The position numbers and the translations under genes are program-made. A DNA stretch of 64,000 nt from Streptomyces mangrovi (GTDB lineage: Bacteria; Actinomycetota; Actinomycetes; Streptomycetales; Streptomycetaceae). The stretch covers positions 310,001-374,000 of the forward strand of contig NZ_FOSG01000001.1 of NCBI RefSeq assembly GCF_900114215.1, in the 5' to 3' direction. Below, one piece after another: positions 31,801-39,098 of this stretch (positions within the stretch are counted from its first letter, which is position 1; each line of letters starts with the position of its first letter). A model generated the notes under the pieces. The model saw nothing but the letters and a program-made list of their open reading frames with translations, was not told the DNA's origin and searched no databases.

Positions 31801-33432
31801 CACCGGCAGGCGGTCGGGCAGCGGCGCCGGCCCGCCGGTGACGGCGGCCGGTTCGGCGTCCCCCGACAGCAGGCAGACGACGCGCGGTGCGGTGGCCGGA
31901 CCGGCCGCGGGGGCGAGCCGGCGCCAGGTGACGGCGGCCGCCAGCGCGGTCGCGAGGTCCCGGGTCCGGCCGGCCACCGCGCCCACCCGGAACGGGTGGT
32001 GGTCGCGGCCCGTGTTCAGCGTCCAGGCGACATCGGCGAGTACGGCCCGGCCGTCACGGAGTTCGAGCGAGAGGCGCTCGCACAGCGTGTGCAGGTCGGC
32101 CTCCGTCCGGGCCGAGACACCGACCACCCGCGGCGCCTCGTCCGGCGCAGCAGCGGGCGCAGCGGCGGGCGCCGGCGGCGGCTCCTCGACCACGCAGTGC
32201 GCGTTGACGCCGCCGAGACTGAACGAACTGACACCGGCCCGCCGCACCCCCTCGGTCCGCCACGGCCGCAGCGACGTCACCACCTCCAGCCGGGCGCCGT
32301 CCAGATCGACCTCGGCGGCGGGCCTTTCGAAGTGCAGCGACGGGTACAGCTCGCCGTACCGCACGCTGAGAATCGTCTTGACCAGGCCCGCGACGCCGGC
32401 CGCGTGGTCCAGGTGGCCGATGTTGGTCTTCACCGAGCCGACCGCGAGCGGCCGCCGCTCCCCCGGCCGGGCCAGCGCCAGGCCCTCGGTCTCGACCGCG
32501 TCGCCGAGCCGGGTCCCGGAACCGTGCGCCTCGACGTAGCCGGCGGTGCGGATGTCCAGACCGGCCCGTTCCCAGGCACGCGTGATGACCTCGGCCTGCG
32601 CGCGGGCGCTGGGTGTGGCGATGGTGGCGGAGTGGCGGCCGTTGTGCGCGGTGGCGGTGCCGCGGATCACCGCGTGGACGAACGCTCCTTCCTCCAGGGC
32701 CCGTTCGAGCGTGGTCAGCAGCAGCACCGCACCGCCCTCGCCGCCGCCCGCGCCGTCCGCGGCCTCGTCGAAGGCCCGGGAGCGCGCGGTCGGCGAGGCG
32801 ATGCCGGGGAAGTCGGCGACGGCGGCCTCGGGGGCGACGACGTGGCGCAGGCTCACACCGCCGACGACGGCGTAGTCGGCTTCGCCGTCGCGGAGTTCGC
32901 GGCACCCCTGGTGGACGGCGACGAGCGAGCCGTTGCACCCGGTGTCAACGCCGTAGCACGGCCCCGACAGCCCGAAGAGGTGGGAGACGCGGGCGGGCAG
33001 GGCGAAGGGGATGTTGCCCATCAGGCTGAGCGTGCCGGAGTCGGGGACCAGCGGCAGATAGCCGTTGCCGGGCGAGCTGAAGATCACCGCTGTCCGGCTG
33101 TCGCGCAGCGCGGCGGGGGCGTAGCCGGCGTTCTCCAGGGCTTCCCACGTGAGGTGCAGGGCCAGCCGGTGCTGCGGGTCGGTGACCTCGGCCTCGCGCC
33201 GGGACATGCCGAAGAACTCGTGGTCGAACAGGTCGATCCGGTCCAGGTAACCCAGCTCCGGATAGCGCACCGCGGGGTCCAGGCCGGTGGACTCGACGCG
33301 TTCGGCGGGGATCGGCCGCACGGAGTCGCGGCCGGCGCGCAGGTTCGCGCGGAACGCCTCCGGCCCGGACGCCTCGGGGAAGCGTGTGGCGATGCCGACG
33401 ACCGCGACGGCGGCCGTGCCGGTACCAGTCAT
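28867..33432 (-). CDS. Hybrid PKS/NRPS protein: KS, inactive AT remnant, ACP, C
   Basis: A 1521-residue protein with GGAG 9 bases before its ATG. KS about 10-435 has DTGCNGS (Cys near 164), EAHGSGT and KTNIGHL, so the Cys-His-His triad is intact although the Cys context differs from the usual DTACSSS. Residues about 440-770 align with an AT in outline but read ISSGLSRY where GHSLGEY is expected, so the nucleophilic Ser is gone. A Ser/Pro/Glu/Ala linker leads to a carrier domain with GGNS near 795. A C domain follows about 895-1330 with HHAVNDGW near 1020. The last 170 residues resemble a decayed C-terminal half of another C domain. There is no KR, DH, ER or methyltransferase. Extender loading must occur in trans. 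Confidence 0.93.
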   Translation of the reverse strand: MTGTGTAAVAVVGIATRFPEASGPEAFRANLRAGRDSVRPIPAERVESTGLDPAVRYPELGYLDRIDLFDHEFFGMSRREAEVTDPQHRLALHLTWEALENAGYAPAALRDSRTAVIFSSPGNGYLPLVPDSGTLSLMGNIPFALPARVSHLFGLSGPCYGVDTGCNGSLVAVHQGCRELRDGEADYAVVGGVSLRHVVAPEAAVADFPGIASPTARSRAFDEAADGAGGGEGGAVLLLTTLERALEEGAFVHAVIRGTATAHNGRHSATIATPSARAQAEVITRAWERAGLDIRTAGYVEAHGSGTRLGDAVETEGLALARPGERRPLAVGSVKTNIGHLDHAAGVAGLVKTILSVRYGELYPSLHFERPAAEVDLDGARLEVVTSLRPWRTEGVRRAGVSSFSLGGVNAHCVVEEPPPAPAAAPAAAPDEAPRVVGVSARTEADLHTLCERLSLELRDGRAVLADVAWTLNTGRDHHPFRVGAVAGRTRDLATALAAAVTWRRLAPAAGPATAPRVVCLLSGDAEPAAVTGGPAPLPDRLPVPAGRAAAVRGQIAAHAALGRAGLTVDAMISSGLSRYVVRHLNGTLTDQDTRDLAAAAEDEGAPPRPERLRAAADEQLAQGPVVFVELGARGELSDLLADHLADRPGAVVLTAAPGTDGVSGVLARLYELGHDLDWSALTPAARRVPLPGHPLRGVRCWARPVGEVLTDRAASPPAAGPSTSGPSVPEAPAASPSVSEAPVPEAPAASPSVSSPSVPEEPAAAEPAAEVLPWLRRTLTELLHADDVAAEDDYFAIGGNSIIALLLLRRVEQRYGVGLRMVDVYDHSAVADLAAAIADRLPAPAAPAAVSGPGPGTPESATPESATPAPAAPGTGAPALPPIRRSEEPVLSYGQERMWFHHQLDPGTTLYNLPGASRHRGPIDPEAMRLAWEDLAERHEALRSNFVSVDGRARLVVRPALGDFFRYEDLTGQPGAEHTARAIIRAESERVFDVERDPLVRVTLIRLAPDDHLFCWLTHHAVNDGWAPQILMDELMRFYRARCEGRVHRFEPLPVQYRDYAHWQRELMEKGLLDGELRYWAERLADPPALELPTDRPRAARMDFTGAAHGLTIPADLVTRLREVGARESATLFTVLLTGLKMLLSRWSGQHDIVVGTPTIGRTRPELWGLLGFFNNTIALRSDLSGDPAFRTLLRRVRAEVIEGLENQEIPFDAVVREVAPQRDPSRNPIFDVMYVHQTLPPHFVFGESLFGPAVDEDGGPLFPGLPPGTAKFDITVVVGERAGADDLDVVVEYSTQLFDRDTIAALAEALIDLLRAVTDDADTPLSALPALPGRLAGPDGRREEPFGGLPAFELPADRPRPPGGGTGETARHEVPLPDGLAAALGTDGLLAALAALLTDRAEADGLLLGLVRPDGAPLPLRIDVTDEPSHAELAERIARLRAEAVTRPVPGRLPPFDVTADHGGTGGPGGGPACGLHWSVTADRIAVEYRTELFDEETVLALADELVDRARAATTGSAG

Positions 33433-33464
33433 GTCAGCGACTCCGTTCGTGTGTGACCGCGCGA

Positions 33465-35399
33465 TCAGAGTTCGTAGGAGACCGGTGCGGTACGCGCGGC
33501 GGCCGGCCGCCGGATCGGCCCGCCGGTACCGGCTTCCGTGTCGGCTCCGGCTTCCGCGCCGGTTCTGGCTTCCGCGCCGGTTCTGGCTTCCGCGCCGGCT
33601 TCCTCTCCGGCCCGGTCGTCGATCACGTCCGCCTGGGCGGCGATGGTGACGAGGTCGAACAGCTCTCCCGCGCGCACCGCTTTCGGCCACCGCGCGTCGA
33701 GCCGGCGGTACAGGTCGACGACCTTGAGCGAATCGCCGCCCACGGTGAAGAAGTTGTCCTCGGGGCCCGCGTCGCGGTGGCCGAGCACCTCGGCCCAGAT
33801 CTCCCCGACGACCTGCCGCGTACCGGTCCGCCGCCCCCGGCCGGCCGGCCGTTCCGTACCCTCGGCGGCCGCGGGCGGCAGGGCGGCGAGCGCCGCGCGG
33901 TCCGCCTTGCCGGTGGCGGTGAGCGGCAGCCGTTCCACCGGCACGAAGCGGTTCGGCAGCGCCTGGTCGACCAGATGGCCGCGGCAGTGCCGGCGCAGGT
34001 CCCGCGGGTCCGGGGGCCCGTGCCCCGCGGCCGGTACGAGGAACGCGGTCAGCCGCGGCGCGTCGCCGTCCCGCTCCTCGCAGACCACCACGGCCTGCTC
34101 GACCACCGGATGGGTCTCGAGCGCGGCCTCGATCTCGCCGAGCTCCACGCGTGCGCCGCGGACCTTGACCTGGTGGTCGGTCCGGCCGTGGTAGTGCAGC
34201 GTGCCGTCGGCGTCGCGGCGGGCGAGGTCGCCGGTGCGGTAGAGGCGGGCGCCGGGCGGGCCGAACGGGTCGGCGACGAAGCGTTCGGCCGTGCGCCCGG
34301 GCGCGCGCGCGTAGCCGATGGCGACGAACGCGCCGCCCACGTACAGTTCGCCCAGTTCCCCGTCCGCGACCTCGCGCAGCCTCTCGTCCAGCACGCGGGC
34401 GGTGGCGCCGGGCCAGGGGCGGCCGATGGGGACGCGCTCCGCGGCGGGGTCGGGCCGGTCCTCGACGGTGCAGGAGACGACGGTCTCCGTGGGGCCGTAC
34501 TCGTTGGCGAGCCGGGTGCCGGGCAGTCGCGCACGGTGGACGCGGACCAGTTCGGGCGTGCACACCTCGCCGGCGACGACCACCAGGCGCAGGCTGTCGG
34601 GGAGCCGTTCGGGGCCGGTCAGCAGCAGCCGGTAGTAGGACGGCACGACGACGAGGTGGGTCGCGCGGTGCCGGCGGGCCAACCGCACGAACTCGGCCGC
34701 CCGGCGCAGCTCGCGGGCGGTCGGCAGCAGCAGTGTGTGGCCGTTGGAGAACGACCAGAACATGCCGGCGAGCATGCCGTCGAACGACAGCCGCATCGCC
34801 ATCAGGAAGATCGAGGGGCCGGTGCCGTACACGGCACCGCGCGGGCGGACGGAGTCGGCCAGCGCGCCGCGGCCGACCAGGACCCCCTTGGGGGTGCCGG
34901 TGGAGCCCGAGGTGTAGACGAGGTAGGCGGGGGCGCCCTCCGGGACCGCCGGCCCGGGGTCCGCGGCGGTGCGGGCGCCGGCCGCCGCCAGGGCGCCGAG
35001 GTCGAGGTCCTCGGCCGCCAGCCGGGGCGGCGCGTCCGGCAGCCCGGCCAGGTCCCGGTCGTCCCGGGAGGCGAGCACGACGGCGCAGTCGGTGTCGTGC
35101 AGCAGGGCCCGCAGCCTGTTCGGCGGCAGGTCGGGTTCGATGGCGGCCCAGACGGCTCCCACCCGCAGCGCGGCGAGTACCGCGGCGACGGCGAGTGCGC
35201 TCTGTTCCAGGCGGACGCACACGCTGGTGCCGGGCCGGGCGCCCGCCTCGCGCAGCAGCTCGGCGAGTCCGGCGGAGACCTCGTCGAGCTCCCGGTAGGT
35301 GAGCGAGGTGGCGCCGATGACGAGCGCGGTGGCCCGCGGGGTCCGGGCGGCCCGGGCGCGGAAGGCGTCGAGGAGCGACGGCTGGGGCGGGTGCGTCAC
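33465..35399 (-). CDS. Stand-alone adenylation-carrier didomain (A-PCP), likely loading module
   Basis: A 644-residue protein starting at a GTG at 35399 with GAGGAG just upstream. The A domain spans about 10-515 with [10 protein letters not shown] near 170, [17 protein letters not shown] and a final TGKADRAAL with the catalytic Lys. The carrier domain has GGDSLKV near residue 553. The substrate pocket begins with Asp (FDGMLAG), so an alpha-amino group is probably recognised, but the rest matches no code known to me. Its place directly upstream of the KS protein suggests it supplies the aminoacyl starter that the KS elongates. The C-terminal tail has an Ala-Glu-Ala-Arg-Thr-Gly repeat. Confidence 0.92.
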   Translation of the reverse strand: MTHPPQPSLLDAFRARAARTPRATALVIGATSLTYRELDEVSAGLAELLREAGARPGTSVCVRLEQSALAVAAVLAALRVGAVWAAIEPDLPPNRLRALLHDTDCAVVLASRDDRDLAGLPDAPPRLAAEDLDLGALAAAGARTAADPGPAVPEGAPAYLVYTSGSTGTPKGVLVGRGALADSVRPRGAVYGTGPSIFLMAMRLSFDGMLAGMFWSFSNGHTLLLPTARELRRAAEFVRLARRHRATHLVVVPSYYRLLLTGPERLPDSLRLVVVAGEVCTPELVRVHRARLPGTRLANEYGPTETVVSCTVEDRPDPAAERVPIGRPWPGATARVLDERLREVADGELGELYVGGAFVAIGYARAPGRTAERFVADPFGPPGARLYRTGDLARRDADGTLHYHGRTDHQVKVRGARVELGEIEAALETHPVVEQAVVVCEERDGDAPRLTAFLVPAAGHGPPDPRDLRRHCRGHLVDQALPNRFVPVERLPLTATGKADRAALAALPPAAAEGTERPAGRGRRTGTRQVVGEIWAEVLGHRDAGPEDNFFTVGGDSLKVVDLYRRLDARWPKAVRAGELFDLVTIAAQADVIDDRAGEEAGAEARTGAEARTGAEAGADTEAGTGGPIRRPAAARTAPVSYEL

Positions 35400-35409
35400 G
35401 GCGGTCTCC

Positions 35410-36468
35410 TCAGGCGTCCCGGATCAGCAGACGGACGTGCCCGGTGGAGTCGGGCACCGGATGGTCCGCGGGCACCGCGAGGACCATGGGGCCCCCGTCC
35501 GCCGGTTCGGTCTCGGTCTGTGTGAAGCCGGCGAAGCGGAGGGTGACCAGCATGTTGCGGTTGACGGCGGTGGGCACGAAGTGCGTGACGGGCCGGCGGC
35601 CCTCGGCCCGCGCCCGCCGGATCAGATGGTTCAGCAGCAGCCCGCCGACGCCTCGTGAGGCGACCCGGCAGGACATCAGCATCAGCCGCAGCACCGCGTC
35701 CCGCGGCGTGAGCTCGGTGACGGACAGTCCGATGACGCCGTAGTCGCCGAAGCGGTCGCGGAGCCGGGCGAGCCGCACCTGGTGGCCGGGCGAGTCGATG
35801 AGCCCGCGCAGCTCCTCCTCGCCGTAGACCAGGCCCGTGCTGTTGAGCTGGTGGGTGCGCACGGTGAGTTCGCTGGCCCGCGCGAGGTCCTTCCCGGTGG
35901 CCGGGGCGACCTCCATGACGAGGCCGAGCGAGGCGAGGAACTCCTGGCGGTCGCCGCCGGCCTCCTCCTCGGCCTGCCGGCGCCGCCACTCGGTGCGGTA
36001 GAGCTGCCGGCGCCCGGCGGCCTCGGCCGTCACGTGCGCGGGGCGGAACTCGGGCCGGTCCGGAAGGCCGCCGGCGCGGTCGGCGGGGTAGCAACGGACG
36101 GCCGGGAGCGCGGAGGAGACCTCGGCGCGCTCGACCGGGTCGTTGTCGACGAACGCGATGGTGTCCAGTCCGATGTTGAGCGTCTCGGCGATGCGGCGGA
36201 CCGCGGCGGACTTGTCCCCCCAGCCGATCCGCGCCGCGCAGAACCACTCGTCCAGGCCGCACGCCTCCAGGTGCGCGGTGGCCGTGTCGTGGTCGCCGCG
36301 GCTGACCGCGGCGTGCAGGATGCCGCGCTCGTCCAGCGTGCGCAGGACCCTCGGGACGTGCGGGAAGGGCCGGGGGTCGTCGCCCTCCAGCACGACGCCG
36401 TCCCACAGCGTGTCGTCCAGGTCCCAGATCAGGCACTTGACGGTCGGTGCGCCCGCCGCGGCCGTCAT
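35410..36468 (-). CDS. FkbH-like HAD-IIIC protein (glyceryl-ACP formation)
   Basis: A 352-residue protein. Residues about 8-150 form a HAD fold with the nucleophile motif WDLDDTLWDG and the later FVDNDPVERAEV. The C-terminal half is GNAT-like (RTHQLNSTG, then DYGVIGLSV, and MSCRVASRGVG), exactly the FkbH/OzmB-type arrangement. FkbH homologues take 1,3-bisphosphoglycerate, remove phosphate and place the glyceryl group on a carrier protein. The ATG overlaps the acyl-CoA dehydrogenase stop by 4 bases. With the free ACP, FkbI- and FkbK-like genes it makes the first step towards hydroxymalonyl-ACP; a tetronate-type glyceryl-ACP use is the alternative. Confidence 0.9.
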   Translation of the reverse strand: MTAAAGAPTVKCLIWDLDDTLWDGVVLEGDDPRPFPHVPRVLRTLDERGILHAAVSRGDHDTATAHLEACGLDEWFCAARIGWGDKSAAVRRIAETLNIGLDTIAFVDNDPVERAEVSSALPAVRCYPADRAGGLPDRPEFRPAHVTAEAAGRRQLYRTEWRRRQAEEEAGGDRQEFLASLGLVMEVAPATGKDLARASELTVRTHQLNSTGLVYGEEELRGLIDSPGHQVRLARLRDRFGDYGVIGLSVTELTPRDAVLRLMLMSCRVASRGVGGLLLNHLIRRARAEGRRPVTHFVPTAVNRNMLVTLRFAGFTQTETEPADGGPMVLAVPADHPVPDSTGHVRLLIRDA

Positions 36469-37616
36469 GCGCCCGCCCCGAAGCGGCGCACCAGATGTGC
36501 GGCTATGTGCATCTCGGACACCTGCTGCGCTCCTTCGATGATCTCCATGACCTTCGCGTCCCGGTAGTGGCGGCCGACGCGGCTGTCCGGCGCGCACCCG
36601 GCGGCGCCGAGGATCTGCACGGCGTCACGGCCGGCCGACGCCCCCGCGGCGGCGGCCGCGTACTTGGCCATGATCGTCTCGGTGACGCCGCGGCCCGGCC
36701 CGCCGGCCCGTGCCCGGGCGGCCCGGGCGGCGAGTTCGCGGGCCCCGGCGGCGTCCACCGCGATCCTGGCCAGCAGCGCGCCGACCGCCTGGTGCCGGCT
36801 GAGCGGCACCCCGCCCTGCGTCCGGGCGGCGGCGTGCGCGGCGGCGTCGGCCACGCACGCCTCGGCCATGCCGACGCAGCCCCAGGCGACCGTGAACCGG
36901 CCGTGGTCGAGCGCGGTCGCGGCGACGTGCGACAGGCCGGCGCCCGAGGGGGCGATCCGGTGGTCGGCCGGGACCCGGACGGCGTCCAGGGTGAGGTGGG
37001 CGATGCCGGCGGCCCGCATGCCGAGCTGGCCGCTGACCGGCTCGCGGCGCACACCGGGCCGGTCGGTCTCGACCAGGACGGCGGTGGGCCTGCCGCCGCT
37101 GCGGCCGAGTACCAGCAGTACGTCGGCGTCCTGCCCGAAGGTGACCCACCTCTTGCGGCCGGTCACGGTGAGCGCGGTGCCGTCCGCGGACTCCTCGATC
37201 TCGGTCCGCACCTCGGCGAGCGCGCTTCCCGCGCCCTCCTCGGTGGCCGCGAAGCCGGCCGTGAGGGTGCCGTCGGCCAGCGGCGGCAGCCAGTGGGCCC
37301 GCTGCTCGCGGGTGCCCCAGCGCAGCAGGGCCGCCGCGACCATCGACTGGACGGTGAGCAGGCCGCGCAGGGCGCTGCACACGCCGCCCAGGTGGGCGGC
37401 CACCTCGCCGAGTTCGGCGGGTTCCAGGCCGGCTCCGCCGTAACGGGCGGGCAGGTCGGGGGCGAGCAGGCCCGCCCGGGCCAGTTCGCGGCGCACTTCC
37501 GCCGGGACCCGGCCCTCCCGATCCCAGTCGGCGGCCGGGGTGCGGGCCTCGGCGGCGAACCCGGCGGCGGCCGCGACCAGCGGCGGCGCGCCGGCGGGCT
37601 CAGCGGTCGCCCGCAC
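36465..37616 (-). CDS. Acyl-CoA dehydrogenase, FkbI/ZmaE-like
   Basis: A 383-residue flavoprotein with the normal acyl-CoA dehydrogenase layout. The N-terminal helical domain ends in ARYGGAGLEPAELGEV, and the mid beta-domain has FAATEEGAGSALAEVRTEI and the segment ending RKRWVTFG. The C-terminal helices hold DAVQILGAAG and DAKVMEIIEGAQQVS with the Glu near 360 that acts as base in many relatives. In extender-unit pathways this enzyme oxidises the ACP-bound glyceryl unit between the FkbH and hydroxymalonyl steps. It begins at a GTG at 37616, inside the end of the ACP gene (17-base overlap). Confidence 0.9.
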   Translation of the reverse strand: MRATAEPAGAPPLVAAAAGFAAEARTPAADWDREGRVPAEVRRELARAGLLAPDLPARYGGAGLEPAELGEVAAHLGGVCSALRGLLTVQSMVAAALLRWGTREQRAHWLPPLADGTLTAGFAATEEGAGSALAEVRTEIEESADGTALTVTGRKRWVTFGQDADVLLVLGRSGGRPTAVLVETDRPGVRREPVSGQLGMRAAGIAHLTLDAVRVPADHRIAPSGAGLSHVAATALDHGRFTVAWGCVGMAEACVADAAAHAAARTQGGVPLSRHQAVGALLARIAVDAAGARELAARAARARAGGPGRGVTETIMAKYAAAAAGASAGRDAVQILGAAGCAPDSRVGRHYRDAKVMEIIEGAQQVSEMHIAAHLVRRFGAGA

Positions 37617-37917
37617 GGGTCCGGTCCGGCGTTTCGGCGCCGGTCTTGCGGCGGACGAACGCGGTGAGTCGGCGCGCGGTCCGGAAGCTGTCCAGGTCGA
37701 GGTCCTCCACCTCGACGGTGAGGTCGAAGCGCTGCTCGACGTAGGTGACCAGCTCCAGCGCGAACAGCGAGTCGACCAGGCCGAGTTCGAAGTAGTCGTC
37801 GTCGGGGCCGACCGGCCGCCGCAGCGCGTCGGTCAGGAACCGGGTGATCTCCCCGGTGATCTCCTCGGCGGTCTCCCCGGTGATCTCCCCGGCGGTCTCC
37901 CCGGTGCCGTGGCTCAT
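37600..37917 (-). CDS. Free acyl carrier protein, FkbJ-like
   Basis: A 105-residue carrier protein. The phosphopantetheine site is GLVDSLFALELV with Ser50. Before it is a repetitive Gly/Glu/Thr/Ile N-terminus (TGEITGE type units) that ordinary ACPs lack and that comes from short tandem DNA repeats. After it are the usual helices III-IV and a basic tail. It would carry glyceryl, tartronate-semialdehyde and hydroxymalonyl intermediates made by the FkbH/FkbI/FkbK-like enzymes. Its ATG overlaps the KAS III-like gene stop by 4 bases. Confidence 0.9.
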   Translation of the reverse strand: MSHGTGETAGEITGETAEEITGEITRFLTDALRRPVGPDDDYFELGLVDSLFALELVTYVEQRFDLTVEVEDLDLDSFRTARRLTAFVRRKTGAETPDRTRAGDR

Positions 37918-38954
37918 GCGGTGCCCTCCCGTCCGTGCTGCGGACCGATCTCGACCAGCAGCGCGCTCCAGGCCGCCACCGGGCTGACGTTGAGGAGCAC
38001 CGCCAGGTCGCCCTCGGCGAGTTCCCTGCCGGCCAGTGCGGTCCCGAGGTTGAGGAAGACGTCGTTCGGGCCGAGGTGTCCGAAGCGGCGGAGGTTCTCC
38101 CGGCAGGACGGCAGCAGCCCGATCTCCAGGGTCTCCTCGGTGAAGGCCAGTCCGCCGGCCGACAGGTTCTGGCTGGCGTAGCCGGCGATGTCGGCGCGGG
38201 TCAGGCCGTTGCGGGACAGCAGTTCGTCCACCAGTGCGCCGAGCCGGTTCCTGGTCTCCATGGCCAGCCGGAAGGAGTAGCCGGGCAGGTCCCGGCACTC
38301 CTCCCTCCACCGCGCGGTGGGCCGGTCGCGGTACTCCAGGCGGAAGAGGTCCCAGTAGCGGCCGTCGGTGCGCTGGACGAGGTCGAGCACCCGGATCGGC
38401 GCGGCGGGGTGCGGGCGGGTCAGCAGCAGCGCCTGGCCGCCGTCGCCGTTGACGGTCACCGGGTGCCGGTAGCGGGCCCCGCCCGCGGGCTTGCTGCCGT
38501 GTGCGACCAGCACGTGGCCGAGGGACGGGTCGGCGGCGAGCAGGCCGCGCGCGGCGAGCAGGGCCGGGGTGACGGACACACAGCCGAGGCCGCCGACCGT
38601 GAAGACCGTCGCCGCGTCGGCGCCCAGCGCGTGCTGGAGTCTCGTCGCGTCCGAGCTGATCAGGGTCTCCGGGGCGCGCGGCTCGATCACGATGAGCGCC
38701 CCGAGGGACGCGGCCGGCAGCCCCGCACGGTCCAGCGCGGCGCGGGCGGCGCGCTCGGCGAGGTCGTAGGAGGTCAGGCCGTCGTCCGCCAGGACCGTCT
38801 CGATGCCGAGGTTGAGACAGGTGAGGCGGTCCGCCTCGGACAGACCGGCCAGCTCGGGGAGTTCGGCGACGGTGTGCGTGCGGTCCGGCAGGTGCCGGCC
38901 GACCGCTTCGACCGCGACGGGCGCCGCGGTGTGGAACGTGACTTCAGCGCTCAT
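37914..38954 (-). CDS. KAS III (FabH)-like protein with altered active site
   Basis: A 346-residue thiolase-fold protein and first gene of the operon, with GGGAGC 8 bases before the ATG. The catalytic Cys is kept in VGGLGCVSVTPALLAAR near residue 120. The FabH His, normally in a PHQAN motif, reads YASQNLS, and the Asn of the GNTS motif falls on FGHLGPND in my alignment. The protein therefore lacks the normal Cys-His-Asn triad but has a His and an Asp nearby. KAS III-like acyltransferases such as CerJ use a changed triad to transfer rather than condense. It could load hydroxymalonyl units onto the AT-deficient PKS, or join a glyceryl unit as in tetronate pathways. Confidence 0.8.
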   Translation of the reverse strand: MSAEVTFHTAAPVAVEAVGRHLPDRTHTVAELPELAGLSEADRLTCLNLGIETVLADDGLTSYDLAERAARAALDRAGLPAASLGALIVIEPRAPETLISSDATRLQHALGADAATVFTVGGLGCVSVTPALLAARGLLAADPSLGHVLVAHGSKPAGGARYRHPVTVNGDGGQALLLTRPHPAAPIRVLDLVQRTDGRYWDLFRLEYRDRPTARWREECRDLPGYSFRLAMETRNRLGALVDELLSRNGLTRADIAGYASQNLSAGGLAFTEETLEIGLLPSCRENLRRFGHLGPNDVFLNLGTALAGRELAEGDLAVLLNVSPVAAWSALLVEIGPQHGREGTA

Positions 38955-39003
38955 GTGCGCTCCCACCCGTTCAAGGCTCGGACAGCGGAACACTACCGCC
39001 TTC

Positions 39004-39027
39004 TACGTGATTACGTAAGTACGTAAT
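39004..39027. promoter_or_regulatory. TACGT repeat/palindrome upstream of the NRPS operon and the M23 gene
   Basis: TACGT occurs three times at exact 8-base spacing (39004, 39012, 39020). The last two units form a perfect dyad, ATTACGTA-AG-TACGTAAT, at 39010-39027. The site lies in the 144-base gap between the divergent KAS III-like and M23 peptidase starts, 50 bases upstream of the former. This A/T-rich island in GC-rich DNA is a good operator candidate for the biosynthetic operon. No regulator gene is adjacent. Confidence 0.6.
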
Positions 39028-39098
39028 TCTGGGTCCAGGGTGGGCCCCGGTCTGGAATGCTGAGTCCCGCCCACCAGTCCCCCCCACGGAAGGCACCC

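Noticed and set aside
35410..37917. Methoxymalonyl-ACP pathway
   Set aside because: An FkbG-type O-methyltransferase is absent from the operon. The methyltransferase at 44036 belongs to the separate peptide operon and resembles a different methyltransferase group.
37914..38954. Housekeeping FabH for fatty acid synthesis
   Set aside because: The His and Asn motifs are changed and the gene is the first in a secondary-metabolite operon, not in a fab cluster.
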